From the NCBI GenBank assembly GCA_023430145.1, contig JAEZCD010000376.1:1-64000 (forward strand): DNA of 64,000 bases. Direction: 5' to 3'. Source of the stretch: Pseudomonadota bacterium. Lineage in GTDB: Bacteria; Pseudomonadota; Alphaproteobacteria; Rhizobiales; Methylopilaceae. A program made the translations under genes and the position numbers. Below the pieces are notes generated by a model, which saw nothing but the letters and a program-made list of their open reading frames with translations, ran no database searches and was not told where the DNA came from. Of the stretch, positions 25,475 to 33,840 are shown in pieces. Position 1 is the stretch's first letter. Every line of letters starts with the position of its first letter.

Positions 25475-26902
25475 ATGACGCAGTATCCTGATATTCAGCT
25501 CTATATCGGCGGTAGCTGGAAGAGCGCCTCGGGCGAGCCGGTGCTCAACCCGGCCGACGAGAGCGTCATCGGAACGGTACCGACTGCGACCCGGGCCGAC
25601 CTCGACGCGGCACTCTCCGCTGCCGAAGAGGGTTTTCGCGTGTGGAGCAGGACCTCGCCGGCGAAGCGGGCGCAGGTCATCCTCAAGGCGGCCGCCATTC
25701 TGCGCGAGCGCACCGAGGAGATGGCGGTCGCGATGACCCTCGAGCAGGGCAAGACGATCGCCGAATCGCGCGGCGAGATCATGCGCGCCTGCGACGTCCT
25801 AGAATGGGATGCCGCGGAAGGGCGCCGAGCCTACGGACGGGTGGTTCCCGGCGAGCCTGGCATGAAGCAGACGGTGCTGCGCCAGCCGATCGGCGTCGTC
25901 GCCGCGTTCACGCCCTGGAACTATCCGGTGGCGCAGCCGAACCGCAAGATCGGCGCCGCGCTGTCGGCCGGCTGCTCGATCATCCTGAAGGCCTCGGAGG
26001 AGACCCCCGCCGGCGCGGTCCACCTCGTGCGCGCCTTCCATGACGCCGGCCTGCCGCCGGGCGTGCTCAACCTCGTCTTCGGCGTTCCCTCCGAGATCTC
26101 CGAATATCTGATCCCGCAGCCCGCGGTCCGGCTGATCACCTTCACCGGCTCGATCCCGGTCGGCAAGCGGCTCGCCGAGCTGGCCGGGCGCTACATGAAG
26201 CCGGCGATCATGGAGCTCGGCGGCCACGGGCCGGTCATCGTCTGCGACGACGTCGATCCCGTGGCCACGGCGGCGACCTCGGCGTTCGGCAAGTCGCGCA
26301 ACTCCGGACAGGTCTGCACCTCGCCGACGCGGTTCTATGTGCACGAGTCGATCTACCCGAAGTTCGCCGACGCCTTCGCCGAGAAGGCGCAGGCCCTGAA
26401 GATCGGCGACGGCCTGGATCCGTCCACGCAAATGGGCCCGCTCGCCAATCACCGCCGGATAGAAGCCATGGAGGCCTTCGTCGCCGACGCCCGCGCCAAA
26501 GGCGCCCGCGTGCTGACGGGCGGCGAGCGCCTCGGCAACCGGGGCTACTTCTTCCCCTTGACGGTGCTCGCCGACGTGCCGGACGAGGCGCGCGTGATGC
26601 GTGAGGAGCCGTTCGGTCCGCTCGCCCTGATCAACCCCGTCGCATCTCTCGACGAGGCTATCGACAAGGCGAACGCCCTGCCCTACGGGCTCGCCGCCTA
26701 CGCCTTCACGCGCTCCGCGCAGAACGTCGATCGCCTGACCGAGGGGGTGCAGGCCGGCAATCTCTCGATCAACCACCTCGTCGCCTCGATCGCGGAGACC
26801 CCCGTCGGCGGCGTGAAGGAGAGCGGCTATGGACGCGAAGGCGGCACCGAGGGCCTTTCGCACTTCACGGTCGTGAAGACGGTCTCGCATCTCGTGACGT
26901 GA
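25475..26902 (+). CDS. NAD(P)-dependent aldehyde dehydrogenase, succinate-semialdehyde type
   Basis: A 475-residue ALDH superfamily enzyme. AFTPWNYPVAQPNRKIGAAL carries the active-site asparagine, FTGSIPVGKRL the cofactor loop, MELGGHGPVIV the general-base glutamate, and SGQVCTSPTRFYV the nucleophilic cysteine near residue 284. The family segment EEPFGPLALI is also present. Length and motifs fit succinate-semialdehyde/medium-chain semialdehyde dehydrogenases. It is a single-gene unit between the tcu operon and the binding protein at 27071. The shared operator in its promoter suggests that its aldehyde arises in the same pathway. The specific aldehyde is not visible. Confidence 0.93.
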   Translation: MTQYPDIQLYIGGSWKSASGEPVLNPADESVIGTVPTATRADLDAALSAAEEGFRVWSRTSPAKRAQVILKAAAILRERTEEMAVAMTLEQGKTIAESRGEIMRACDVLEWDAAEGRRAYGRVVPGEPGMKQTVLRQPIGVVAAFTPWNYPVAQPNRKIGAALSAGCSIILKASEETPAGAVHLVRAFHDAGLPPGVLNLVFGVPSEISEYLIPQPAVRLITFTGSIPVGKRLAELAGRYMKPAIMELGGHGPVIVCDDVDPVATAATSAFGKSRNSGQVCTSPTRFYVHESIYPKFADAFAEKAQALKIGDGLDPSTQMGPLANHRRIEAMEAFVADARAKGARVLTGGERLGNRGYFFPLTVLADVPDEARVMREEPFGPLALINPVASLDEAIDKANALPYGLAAYAFTRSAQNVDRLTEGVQAGNLSINHLVASIAETPVGGVKESGYGREGGTEGLSHFTVVKTVSHLVT

Positions 26903-26980
26903 CCACGCGAGGGATTCTCCCGCGCACCAGGCCTCGGTATGGATGACTACCAGATCGTCGTGCATATCATCACTGAGGTA

Positions 26981-27006
26981 GAAAATACTCCGAATAAGTA
27001 GACACC
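26981..27006 (+). promoter_or_regulatory. shared operator before SBP gene
   Basis: Read on the minus strand, GGTGTCTACT is identical to the first ten bases of the LLM-operon site and GGAGTAT to its second arm. The spacer between the arms is three bases longer than there. It lies 65 bp before the TTG start at 27071. A possible -10 box, AATACT (26984-26989), coincides with the second arm as at the LLM promoter, but the -35 match is poor. Confidence 0.55.
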
Positions 27007-27070
27007 CCTCGGCCGGAGTGCTATTCTCGGTCCGCTTGGCGTCAAGAATGGGCTTTCAGGGAGACGTCGC

Positions 27071-27832
27071 TTGTCCAATATCGCCGCAGCGGCCTCGAGC
27101 CGCGCGCAGTCGAGCGCCGGACCGACGGTCGCGGACATCAGGTCGAGCGGAAGGGTGCGGATCGGCATCGGCCTCGTGCCGACCTTCGCGACGAAAGATG
27201 CGGAGACGGGCGAGTTGCGCGGCATCGCGATCGAGCTCGGACGTGCGCTCGCCGAGCGGCTGGGCGTCGAGCTCGTGCCGGTCACCTATCCGAGCCCGGC
27301 GAACCTTCTCGACGCGCTCAGGGCCGGGGCCTTCGACATCGCCTTCCTCGGCATCGATCCGGTCCGCGAGAAGGTGATGGATTTCTCGGTTCCTTACCTG
27401 CAGGTCGATTCGACGCTTCTCGCCGCGCCCGGCCTCGACCGACCGACCGTCGAGGACCTCGACCGGCCCGGGGTGCGGATCGCCGCGACGCGGAACAGTA
27501 TCGAGGACTTCGCCCTCACGAGGTTGTTGCGGGCGGCCGAAATAGTCCGGGTGGACTCCTCGCTCGCCGGCTTGGCGGCATTGACCTCGGGCGATGTCTC
27601 CGCAGTGGCTGTTCCACGCCCGGTGGCGATCGTCTTCTCCGAGCGGGTTCCGGGCTCCCGGGTGCTGGACGATCGCTACGCAGTGGCGCTGCATGCGCTG
27701 GCCGTGCCGAAGGGCTCGAGCGATCTTTTGCGCTCCATTGATGAATTCATGATCGAGGCGAAGCGCTCGGGCCTCGTCGAGCGGGCGATCGAGCGGGCTG
27801 GCCTGCGCGGAGCGCAGATGGCACCGGGCTGA
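27071..27832 (+). CDS. amino-acid-type solute-binding protein (SBP family 3) without signal peptide
   Basis: A 253-residue protein with the family 3 fold: GRVRIGIGLVPTFATKDAETGELRGIAIELGRALAERLG, then DIAFLGIDPVREKVMDFSVPYLQVDSTLL and the hinge PGVRIAATRNSIEDFAL. Periplasmic members have a signal peptide. This one has only a short polar N-terminus (MSNIAAAASSRAQSSAG) and no hydrophobic core. The start is TTG at 27071 with AGGGAG upstream, and no better upstream start is visible. It could be cytoplasmic, for example a sensor or a repurposed enzyme-like binding protein, or be exported by an unusual route. No ABC permease or ATPase is nearby. The shared operator lies in its promoter. Confidence 0.8.
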   Translation: MSNIAAAASSRAQSSAGPTVADIRSSGRVRIGIGLVPTFATKDAETGELRGIAIELGRALAERLGVELVPVTYPSPANLLDALRAGAFDIAFLGIDPVREKVMDFSVPYLQVDSTLLAAPGLDRPTVEDLDRPGVRIAATRNSIEDFALTRLLRAAEIVRVDSSLAGLAALTSGDVSAVAVPRPVAIVFSERVPGSRVLDDRYAVALHALAVPKGSSDLLRSIDEFMIEAKRSGLVERAIERAGLRGAQMAPG

Positions 27833-27954
27833 TTCTCTCGAAACAACCAAGAATAAACGGGCTCACGCGCGCCTTCGCTGCGGGGAAGCCGTCAATTCTT
27901 CGCAGCTCATGGATCGATAACGACGAACGATAAACGATAACGGGAGGAGACGTC

Positions 27955-28926
27955 ATGACGATGCATCGCAAGGTCTTCTGCACGCTGGCGCTGACGGCAG
28001 TGGCGGCGCTGATGCTGGCAAAGCCGGTGTCGGCACAGGATTACCCGACGAAGAACGTCAGGGTCGTGGTGGGCTTCGCGCCCGGCGGCGCCACCGATCT
28101 GATCGCCCGCCTGGTCAGCCAGAAGCTCAGCGAGCGGCTCGGACACTCGTTCGTCGTCGAGAATCGCGGTGGCGCCTCCGGCGCCATCGCCTCGAGGGAG
28201 GTGAGCAAGTCCGCGCCCGACGGCTACACGCTGCTCACCATGACCTCCTCGCTCGCCATCAGCGAGACGGCGAGCCAGAGCAAGGGCTTCTCGGTCGAGG
28301 ATCTGCGCCCCGTCGCGATCGTCGCCATCAGCCCCTACGCGATCGCGGTCCATCCGACCAATCCCGCCAAGACGCTGGCGGAGCTGGTCGCCAACGGCAA
28401 GGAGAAGAGCTTCACCTACGGCTCTCCCGGCGTCGGCAGCGGCCCGCATATCGGCGCGGAGTATTTCTTCCGCGAGGTCGCCAAGGTGAAGGCCGTGCAT
28501 GTGCCCTACGCCAATGCGCGCGCGGAGGTGGCCCTGCAGGGCGGCCACATCGAGGCGCTGGTCATCTCGCTGCCGGCGGTGACGCAGGCGATCAACGACA
28601 ATCAGGTGCGCGGGCTCGCGGTCGCGAGCGAGAAGCGCAACCCGGCGACCCCGGATCTGGCGACGCTCGGCGAGGGCGGCTACCCGAACATCCATCTCGG
28701 CTCCTGGAACGGCTTCTTCGTTCCGGCCAAGACGCCCGACGCGGTGGTCAAGAAGCTCAACGAGGAGATCAACCAGATCATGCAGAGCCCGGAGGTCCAG
28801 GAGAAGCTGAAGGCGCTGGGCTTCGACGTGATGATCATGCCGCTGCCGGAAGCTACCGCCTTCTTCAAGAGCGAGGTCGAGAACTGGGGCAAGATGGTCC
28901 GCGCCATCGGCTTTACGAGCAAGTGA
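27955..28926 (+). CDS. tripartite tricarboxylate transporter substrate-binding protein (Bug/TctC)
   Basis: A 323-residue receptor with a clear Sec signal peptide (LALTAVAALMLAKPVSAQD, cleavage after VSA). The Bug start DYPTKNVRVVVGFAPGGATD follows, then SAPDGYTLLTM, VPYANARAEV and the late GWNGF-like WNGFFVPAKTPD. CGGGAGGAGA sets the ATG at 27955. The leader just upstream contains three CGATAA repeats (27910-27945) of unknown meaning. No membrane subunits are adjacent. The TctBA pair at 12-13.5 kb lacks its own receptor and could be its partner. A strong hairpin follows the stop. Confidence 0.92.
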   Translation: MTMHRKVFCTLALTAVAALMLAKPVSAQDYPTKNVRVVVGFAPGGATDLIARLVSQKLSERLGHSFVVENRGGASGAIASREVSKSAPDGYTLLTMTSSLAISETASQSKGFSVEDLRPVAIVAISPYAIAVHPTNPAKTLAELVANGKEKSFTYGSPGVGSGPHIGAEYFFREVAKVKAVHVPYANARAEVALQGGHIEALVISLPAVTQAINDNQVRGLAVASEKRNPATPDLATLGEGGYPNIHLGSWNGFFVPAKTPDAVVKKLNEEINQIMQSPEVQEKLKALGFDVMIMPLPEATAFFKSEVENWGKMVRAIGFTSK

Positions 28927-28936
28927 GGGCCCGGTT

Positions 28937-28970
28937 GCCGGAGTCGGACCCACGCAGGTCGGACTCCGGC
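28937..28970 (+). terminator. hairpin after Bug gene, likely terminator
   Basis: GCCGGAGTC (28937-28945) pairs with GACTCCGGC (28962-28970). Inside, GACC pairs with GGTC around a 6-base loop, with one G-G mismatch between the stems. It begins 11 bp after the stop codon. There is no T-run, so termination may be Rho-assisted or the element may stabilise the mRNA end. Confidence 0.5.
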
Positions 28971-29140
28971 GACCCGCGCAGCGACGGGGCTCCCATGGAG
29001 GGCGCGCGCCGGCGCGGTGCCGAATGTGCAGCCGATCGATATGCTGAACCTCTACCGCTCCCGAGGAGCACCGACGACCGGCCGTTGAGGAAATCCGCCA
29101 TGCAGGAAATCGATGCCGGGCCCGGACGGAGCTTGCCGCG

Positions 29141-30256
29141 ATGAGCCTTCTCTTCACGCCGCTCACGCTGCGCGGCATCACGCTGCCCAACCGCGTCGTC
29201 ATCTCGCCGATGGCGCAATACTGCGCCGAGGACGGCTGCGCGACGCCCTTCCACTTCGTTCACCTCGGCGCTTTCGCGATCGGCGGCGCTGGGCTGGTGT
29301 TCACCGAATCGACCAAGGTCGAGCGGCGGGGGCTCGGCAGCTTCGGCGACCTCTGCCTCTGGAACGAGGCGCACGTAGAGGCGCTGCGGCCGATCGTGCA
29401 CTTCATCAAGGAGGCGGGCTCGGTGCCCGCGATCCAGCTCAACCATTCCGGCCGCAAGGCGCGCTCGCAGCGCCCGTGGGAAGGGTTCGGACCGCTTCAG
29501 GGCTCCGACGAGGAGCTCTGGCCGGTGATCGCGCCGAGCCCGATCGCCCACGCCGAAGGCTGGGCGACGCCCCGCGAGATGACGCAGGCAGATATCGACG
29601 AGGTGATCGGCATGTGGGCCGCATCGGCGCGGCTCGCCGTCGACGCCGGCTTCGAGGTGCTGGAGATACACGGCGCGCACGGCTACCTGCTGCACCAGTT
29701 CCTGTCGCCCAAGGCCAACCGGCGGACCGACCGGTACGGCGGCTCGCTCGGCAATCGCATGCGCTTCGTGCTCGAGCTGACCGAAGCGGTGCGGGACGCC
29801 TGGCCGGATCGCCTGCCGCTGTTCTTCCGCGTCTCGGCGACCGACGGCATGGGCTGGGAGCTCGAGGACACAGTGACGCTCGCAGCGGAGCTGCGCCAGC
29901 GCGGCGTCGATGTCGTCGACTGCTCCTCCGGCGGCATGGCGACGCGCTCGCCGACCGCCTCGGGACAGGCGCTCGCCTCCGGCTACCAGGTACCCTACGC
30001 CGAGCGCGTCCGGCAGGAGACCGGCATCCCCACGATGGCCGTCGGGCTCATCGTCGATCCCGAGCACGCCGAGCGGATTCTTCGCGAGGGCCGCGCCGAT
30101 CTGATCGCCATCGGCCGGGAGGCGCTCTACGACCCGTTCTGGGCGCGACACGCGGCCCAGGCCCTCGATCACGACAAGGGGTTCGCCGACTGGCCGCGCC
30201 AATACGCCTGGTGGCTCGAGCGGCGCGCCCGGGCCCTGGCCACACCGCCGCGCTGA
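29141..30256 (+). CDS. NADH:flavin oxidoreductase, Old Yellow Enzyme (YqjM/NamA-like)
   Basis: A 371-residue FMN TIM-barrel protein. LFTPLTLRGITLPNRVVISPMAQYCAEDG begins the barrel with the cysteine-containing YqjM-type variant. AIQLNHSGRKAR holds a histidine of the active site, EIHGAHGYLLHQFLSP is a family hallmark, and NRRTDRYGGSLGNRMRF and AIGREALYDPFW follow. It reduces activated C=C bonds with NAD(P)H. It is followed 9 bp later by an NTF2-like gene and then a GST gene, probably one operon handling an electrophilic unsaturated compound. Confidence 0.93.
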   Translation: MSLLFTPLTLRGITLPNRVVISPMAQYCAEDGCATPFHFVHLGAFAIGGAGLVFTESTKVERRGLGSFGDLCLWNEAHVEALRPIVHFIKEAGSVPAIQLNHSGRKARSQRPWEGFGPLQGSDEELWPVIAPSPIAHAEGWATPREMTQADIDEVIGMWAASARLAVDAGFEVLEIHGAHGYLLHQFLSPKANRRTDRYGGSLGNRMRFVLELTEAVRDAWPDRLPLFFRVSATDGMGWELEDTVTLAAELRQRGVDVVDCSSGGMATRSPTASGQALASGYQVPYAERVRQETGIPTMAVGLIVDPEHAERILREGRADLIAIGREALYDPFWARHAAQALDHDKGFADWPRQYAWWLERRARALATPPR

Positions 30257-30265
30257 GGAACGCCG

Positions 30266-30838
30266 ATGCAGGATCCGTTCTCTCCGCAGCGGCTCGCCGA
30301 CCGCATGGCGATCCAGGACGTGATGTATCGCTGGTGCAGGTCGGTCGACCGCCTCGACTTCGAGCTGATGCGCTCGGTGTTCCATCCGGATGCGATCGAC
30401 GACCATGGCGCCTTCAAGGGCGGCGTCGAGGAGCTCGTCGCCTGGATCCGGGAACGGCACCGCACCATCACGTTCTCGGCGCACCGCCTCGGCAACATGC
30501 TGATCGAGTTCGCAGGGCCCGACCTCGCCCTGGTCGAGACGTACGCCGAGACGGTGCAGCGCTATCCGGCCGACGGAAAAGCGGCGCTGGCACAGCTTTC
30601 GGGCGGCCGCGAGGGCACACCGGGCGCGGCGGCGGTGCTGAACTCGTATGTCCGCTACGTCGACCGCTTCGAGCGCCGCGCCGGCGAGTGGCGGATCGCC
30701 CGGCGGACGGTCGTGCAGGACTGGAAGCGGATCAGCGACCTTCCCGGCGAGGATTGGAAGCCGACGCCGGGCTGGCCCGCGGGGCGGCGCGACCGGGAGG
30801 ATCCGGTGTACCTCGCACGCGCCGAGCTCGGGTTGTAG
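30266..30838 (+). CDS. nuclear transport factor 2-like (SnoaL) family protein
   Basis: A 190-residue NTF2-fold protein. It starts with the usual helix (RLADRMAIQDVMYRWCRSVDRLDFELM), then VFHPDAIDDHGAF and a late W-x-I-A-R strand, EWRIARRTVVQDWKRI. SnoaL-like members are small dehydratases, isomerases or ring-hydroxylation companions, and no catalytic assignment can be made here. It follows the OYE-family gene by 9 bp, so an auxiliary role on the same substrate is likely. Confidence 0.85.
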   Translation: MQDPFSPQRLADRMAIQDVMYRWCRSVDRLDFELMRSVFHPDAIDDHGAFKGGVEELVAWIRERHRTITFSAHRLGNMLIEFAGPDLALVETYAETVQRYPADGKAALAQLSGGREGTPGAAAVLNSYVRYVDRFERRAGEWRIARRTVVQDWKRISDLPGEDWKPTPGWPAGRRDREDPVYLARAELGL

Positions 30839-30941
30839 CGCAGCGGGCGCCGCCCCGCAGACCGAGCGATCATTCGGCGCCGCCCGTCGAACGGGCGGTC
30901 GCGCGACACCGCTTTGCCGTTCACCACACCGGGGAAATGCG

Positions 30942-31562
30942 ATGCTGAAAGTCTGGGGACGCAACACCTCGTCCAACGTGCAGAAGGTGATGTGGGCGAC
31001 CGGGGAGATGAGCCTGCCGGTCGAGCGGATCGATGTCGGCGGGCCGTTCGGCAAGACCCGGGAGCCCGCCTACCTGGCGATGAATCCGAACGGCCTCGTG
31101 CCGACGCTCGAGGAGGAGGACGGATTTACGCTGTGGGAGTCGAACTCCATTCTGCGCTACCTCGCCGCCAAGCATCAGTCGTCGCTCGAGCCGGCCGACC
31201 TGCGCGTGCGTGCCAATGCCCAGAAGTGGATGGACTGGCAGCTTTCGGTGGCGCAGCCGGCCATCCTGCCGCTGTTCATGGCCCTCCTGCGCACGCCGCC
31301 CGAGAAGCGCGACCCGAAGGTCGTCGACGACCTCAAGGCGAAGCTGACCGAGGTGATGAGGATGCTCGACGCCCAGCTCGCCCAGACCGAATATGTCGCC
31401 GGCGATTTCTCCTATGGCGACATACCGGTCGGCATCGTCGCCCACCGCTTCATGCTGTTCGTTCCCGAGCGGCCAACGCTGCCCGGCCTCGAGCGCTGGT
31501 ATGCGGCGCTCGGACGGCGGCCGGCCTTCGTCGAGCATGTCGGGAACATTCCGCTGACCTGA
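30942..31562 (+). CDS. glutathione S-transferase family protein
   Basis: A 206-residue GST. The N-terminal thioredoxin-like domain contains VWGRNTSSNVQKVMW (catalytic serine region), NPNGLVPTLEEEDGFTLWESNSILRYLA (cis-proline and ESxxI glutathione contacts) and a helical C-terminal domain with YVAGDFSYGDIPVGIVAHRF. It conjugates glutathione to electrophiles or uses it to remove halides or peroxides. The ATG at 30942 begins the fold. It follows the OYE/NTF2 pair by 103 bp and precedes the divergently controlled ribitol locus. Confidence 0.93.
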   Translation: MLKVWGRNTSSNVQKVMWATGEMSLPVERIDVGGPFGKTREPAYLAMNPNGLVPTLEEEDGFTLWESNSILRYLAAKHQSSLEPADLRVRANAQKWMDWQLSVAQPAILPLFMALLRTPPEKRDPKVVDDLKAKLTEVMRMLDAQLAQTEYVAGDFSYGDIPVGIVAHRFMLFVPERPTLPGLERWYAALGRRPAFVEHVGNIPLT

Positions 31563-31780
31563 CCAGGTCGCCGCCCGGGCAAGCGTTCGTTGGCCCGAGT
31601 GTCAGCCGGTCGCGGCCATGCCGGACCGTCGCGCCCGGCGGATTGGCGAGCTTCGTCCTGCCGACAATGACGATCGCACTCCATTTCGCGGCTGGTCTGA
31701 CGCGGCTGATCCATGCGAAGGCCGCTCGCGCATGAATTGATCATACCTCCGAATTTTGTCCTTGCGACCGGCCTCTGCCG

Positions 31781-31813
31781 CTGTTAAACGTTTTACAGTA
31801 AAACGTTTAACAG
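31781..31813. promoter_or_regulatory. 33 bp perfect palindrome, double LacI-type operator
   Basis: Positions 31781-31796 and 31798-31813 are exact reverse complements around a single central A. Each arm contains AAACGTTT with the central CG step typical of LacI-family operators, and the two CG centres are 15 bp apart. It ends 11 bp before the ATG of the lacI gene at 31825, so LacI binding here would control its own mRNA and the ribitol operon behind it. Confidence 0.85.
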
Positions 31814-31824
31814 GCTCGCCCGCG

Positions 31825-32919
31825 ATGGCTTCGAAGCGCGTCACTATCAAGGATGTCGCCGCCAAGGCGGGGGTTTCGATCGCCACCGTTTCGAACGTAT
31901 TCAGCGGCAGAAAGCCGGTGAATGAGGACCTGCAGGAACGGGTAAAGGGGGCCGCCCGCGAGCTGTCCTACCAGGTGGACCGGGCAGCGTCGCAGTTGCG
32001 CTCCGGTCAGACACGAGTGGTCGGCGTCCTCGTTCCCGATCTCGATGACGTGTTCTTTACCTCGCTCGTGTCGCAGCTCGAGGTGATGGCGCAGAAGGAC
32101 AGCTACGACATTGTCGTCGCCAGTTCGAGAGACGATCTCAGCTTGGAGCAATCGCGGCTTCGGGCCCTTCTCGCCTGGAGGCCGGCGGGGCTCATCGCCG
32201 TCCCCTGCTCGGATGCGGTACCCTCCGTGCTCGAGGAAGAGGTCGGCCGGATACCGATGGTGTTCGCCGATCGCGTACCGCCCGACGGCTCGATTGTCGA
32301 TACAGTCTGCATCGACAATCGGGAGGCCGGCGAGATTGCCGCACGCCATCTTCTCGGGCTCGGTCACAGGAAGATCGTGCTGGCTGCGTCCAACCTCGGT
32401 ATTTCGCCGATCCGCGAGCGCATCAAGGGCGCTTCCGAACTGATCCAGGCCGAGATCGGCGAGACCCCGACGGTCGTCGAGCTCGGCTCGAATGCCGAGC
32501 GCGGCGCCGAGGTCCTTTCGCACTGGATGGAGCGGCATGCTCTGCCTTCGGCGGTCATTGCGCTGACGAACGTGACCACGCTCAGCACGTTGTCGACGCT
32601 CGCGCGGCTGCGGATCGACATTCCCGATCCGGTCTCCGTCATCGGCTTCGACGACTATCCCTGGATGAGTGCGCGCAAGACGGCGCTGACTGCGATCCGC
32701 CAGCCGATCGAGGAGATCGCCGCCGCCGCCTGGGACCAGCTGCGCAAAAGAATGTCGGGCGATCAGTCCGTGCGTCGGAACATCGTCCTGAAGGCCGGCC
32801 TGCGGGTGCGGGACTCGGTGCGCGCGCTTCATTCGCAGGAGTTCGCGACGAATCGCCCGGCGGATGACGCGCCGCTACAAGTCGAAATGCCGCTCGCATC
32901 GCCGCGGGCGATTCACTGA
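31825..32919 (+). CDS. LacI family transcriptional regulator of ribitol operon
   Basis: A 364-residue protein. VTIKDVAAKAGVSIATVSNVFSGRKPV is the LacI helix-turn-helix, followed by the hinge helix RAASQLRSGQT and a periplasmic-binding-protein-like effector domain (VVGVLVPDLDDVFFTSLVSQLE, then VIGFDDYPWMS near residue 275). It lies 45 bp before the permease genes with no separate promoter visible, so it is probably the first gene of the operon and autoregulated by the palindrome overlapping its leader. Ribitol or a related pentitol is the likely inducer, judged from the enzymes downstream. The ATG at 31825 is chosen; an open TTG start upstream at 31756 would include the operator. Confidence 0.93.
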   Translation: MASKRVTIKDVAAKAGVSIATVSNVFSGRKPVNEDLQERVKGAARELSYQVDRAASQLRSGQTRVVGVLVPDLDDVFFTSLVSQLEVMAQKDSYDIVVASSRDDLSLEQSRLRALLAWRPAGLIAVPCSDAVPSVLEEEVGRIPMVFADRVPPDGSIVDTVCIDNREAGEIAARHLLGLGHRKIVLAASNLGISPIRERIKGASELIQAEIGETPTVVELGSNAERGAEVLSHWMERHALPSAVIALTNVTTLSTLSTLARLRIDIPDPVSVIGFDDYPWMSARKTALTAIRQPIEEIAAAAWDQLRKRMSGDQSVRRNIVLKAGLRVRDSVRALHSQEFATNRPADDAPLQVEMPLASPRAIH

Positions 32920-32964
32920 AGAGGCCGAAGAGCCTGTATCGAGAAACCGCGATCGGAGGAAGCT

Positions 32965-33840
32965 TTGCGGTCCCATGCAACGGTGCGTATTCTGCCGCTG
33001 CTCGCACCGGTTCACATCCTGATCCTGAGTGTGATCGTACTGCCGTCGCTGTACGTGATCTGGCTCAGCCTCAGCACGTCAACCTTCGGCCAGGCGCCGA
33101 GTTTCGTCGGGCTGCAGAACTACATCCGGGTGCTGACCGATCCGGCGTTCCACAACGCGCTCATCAACACGGTCGTGCTGGTCGTCGTCGCCGTCCATCT
33201 CGAGATGGCGATCGGCCTCGGCATGGCGCTGCTGTTCGCGAGCGGTCTGCCCTTGCGGCGCGTCCTCGTCGTCGCCGTTCTCGCGCCCTATGCGGTGAGC
33301 GAGGTGACCGCGGTCGTGATGTGGCGGTTCCTGTTCGATCCCGATGCCGGCCCGGTCACGCTGGCGCTGCGCGCCGTTAACCTGCCGACGCTGGACTGGT
33401 CGTTCGAGCCGTCGCACGCGATGATTCTGATCGGGCTGCTCACCATCTGGCTGCACCTGCCCTTCACCTTCATCATCATCTACGCCGCGCGCCTTGCCAT
33501 CCCCGGCGAGCTCTACGAGTCGGCGCGGGTCGACGGCGCGACCGGCTGGCAGTCCTTCCGGCGCGTGACGCTGCCGCTGCTCGGCCCGGCGATCGTGATC
33601 GCGCTCCTGTTTCGCTACATCTTCGCCTTCCGCCTGTTCTCGGAAGCCTGGCTGTTGACGAAGGGAGGGCCCGCCCGCTCGACCGAGGTCGTGGCGATCT
33701 ACCTCTATCAGGAGGCCTTCAGCTTCAACGCCTTCGGCACGGCGGCGGCGACGGCATGGATCATGGTGGTGGCGTCCATGCTGCTCGCAGCCGGCTATGT
33801 CCTCGTCCTGCGCGGAAAGTTGGGCGCCCATGCCCATTAG
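32965..33840 (+). CDS. carbohydrate ABC transporter permease (MalF-type)
   Basis: A 291-residue inner-membrane protein with six hydrophobic segments. The binding-protein-dependent permease loop is [24 protein letters not shown] near residue 190, the EAA-type contact to the ATPase. [24 protein letters not shown] is the first transmembrane helix. It begins with TTG at 32965 behind CGGAGGA. It overlaps the second permease gene by 11 bp. With that permease and the binding protein at 34686 it forms a CUT1-type sugar or polyol importer, probably for ribitol. Confidence 0.93.
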   Translation: MRSHATVRILPLLAPVHILILSVIVLPSLYVIWLSLSTSTFGQAPSFVGLQNYIRVLTDPAFHNALINTVVLVVVAVHLEMAIGLGMALLFASGLPLRRVLVVAVLAPYAVSEVTAVVMWRFLFDPDAGPVTLALRAVNLPTLDWSFEPSHAMILIGLLTIWLHLPFTFIIIYAARLAIPGELYESARVDGATGWQSFRRVTLPLLGPAIVIALLFRYIFAFRLFSEAWLLTKGGPARSTEVVAIYLYQEAFSFNAFGTAAATAWIMVVASMLLAAGYVLVLRGKLGAHAH

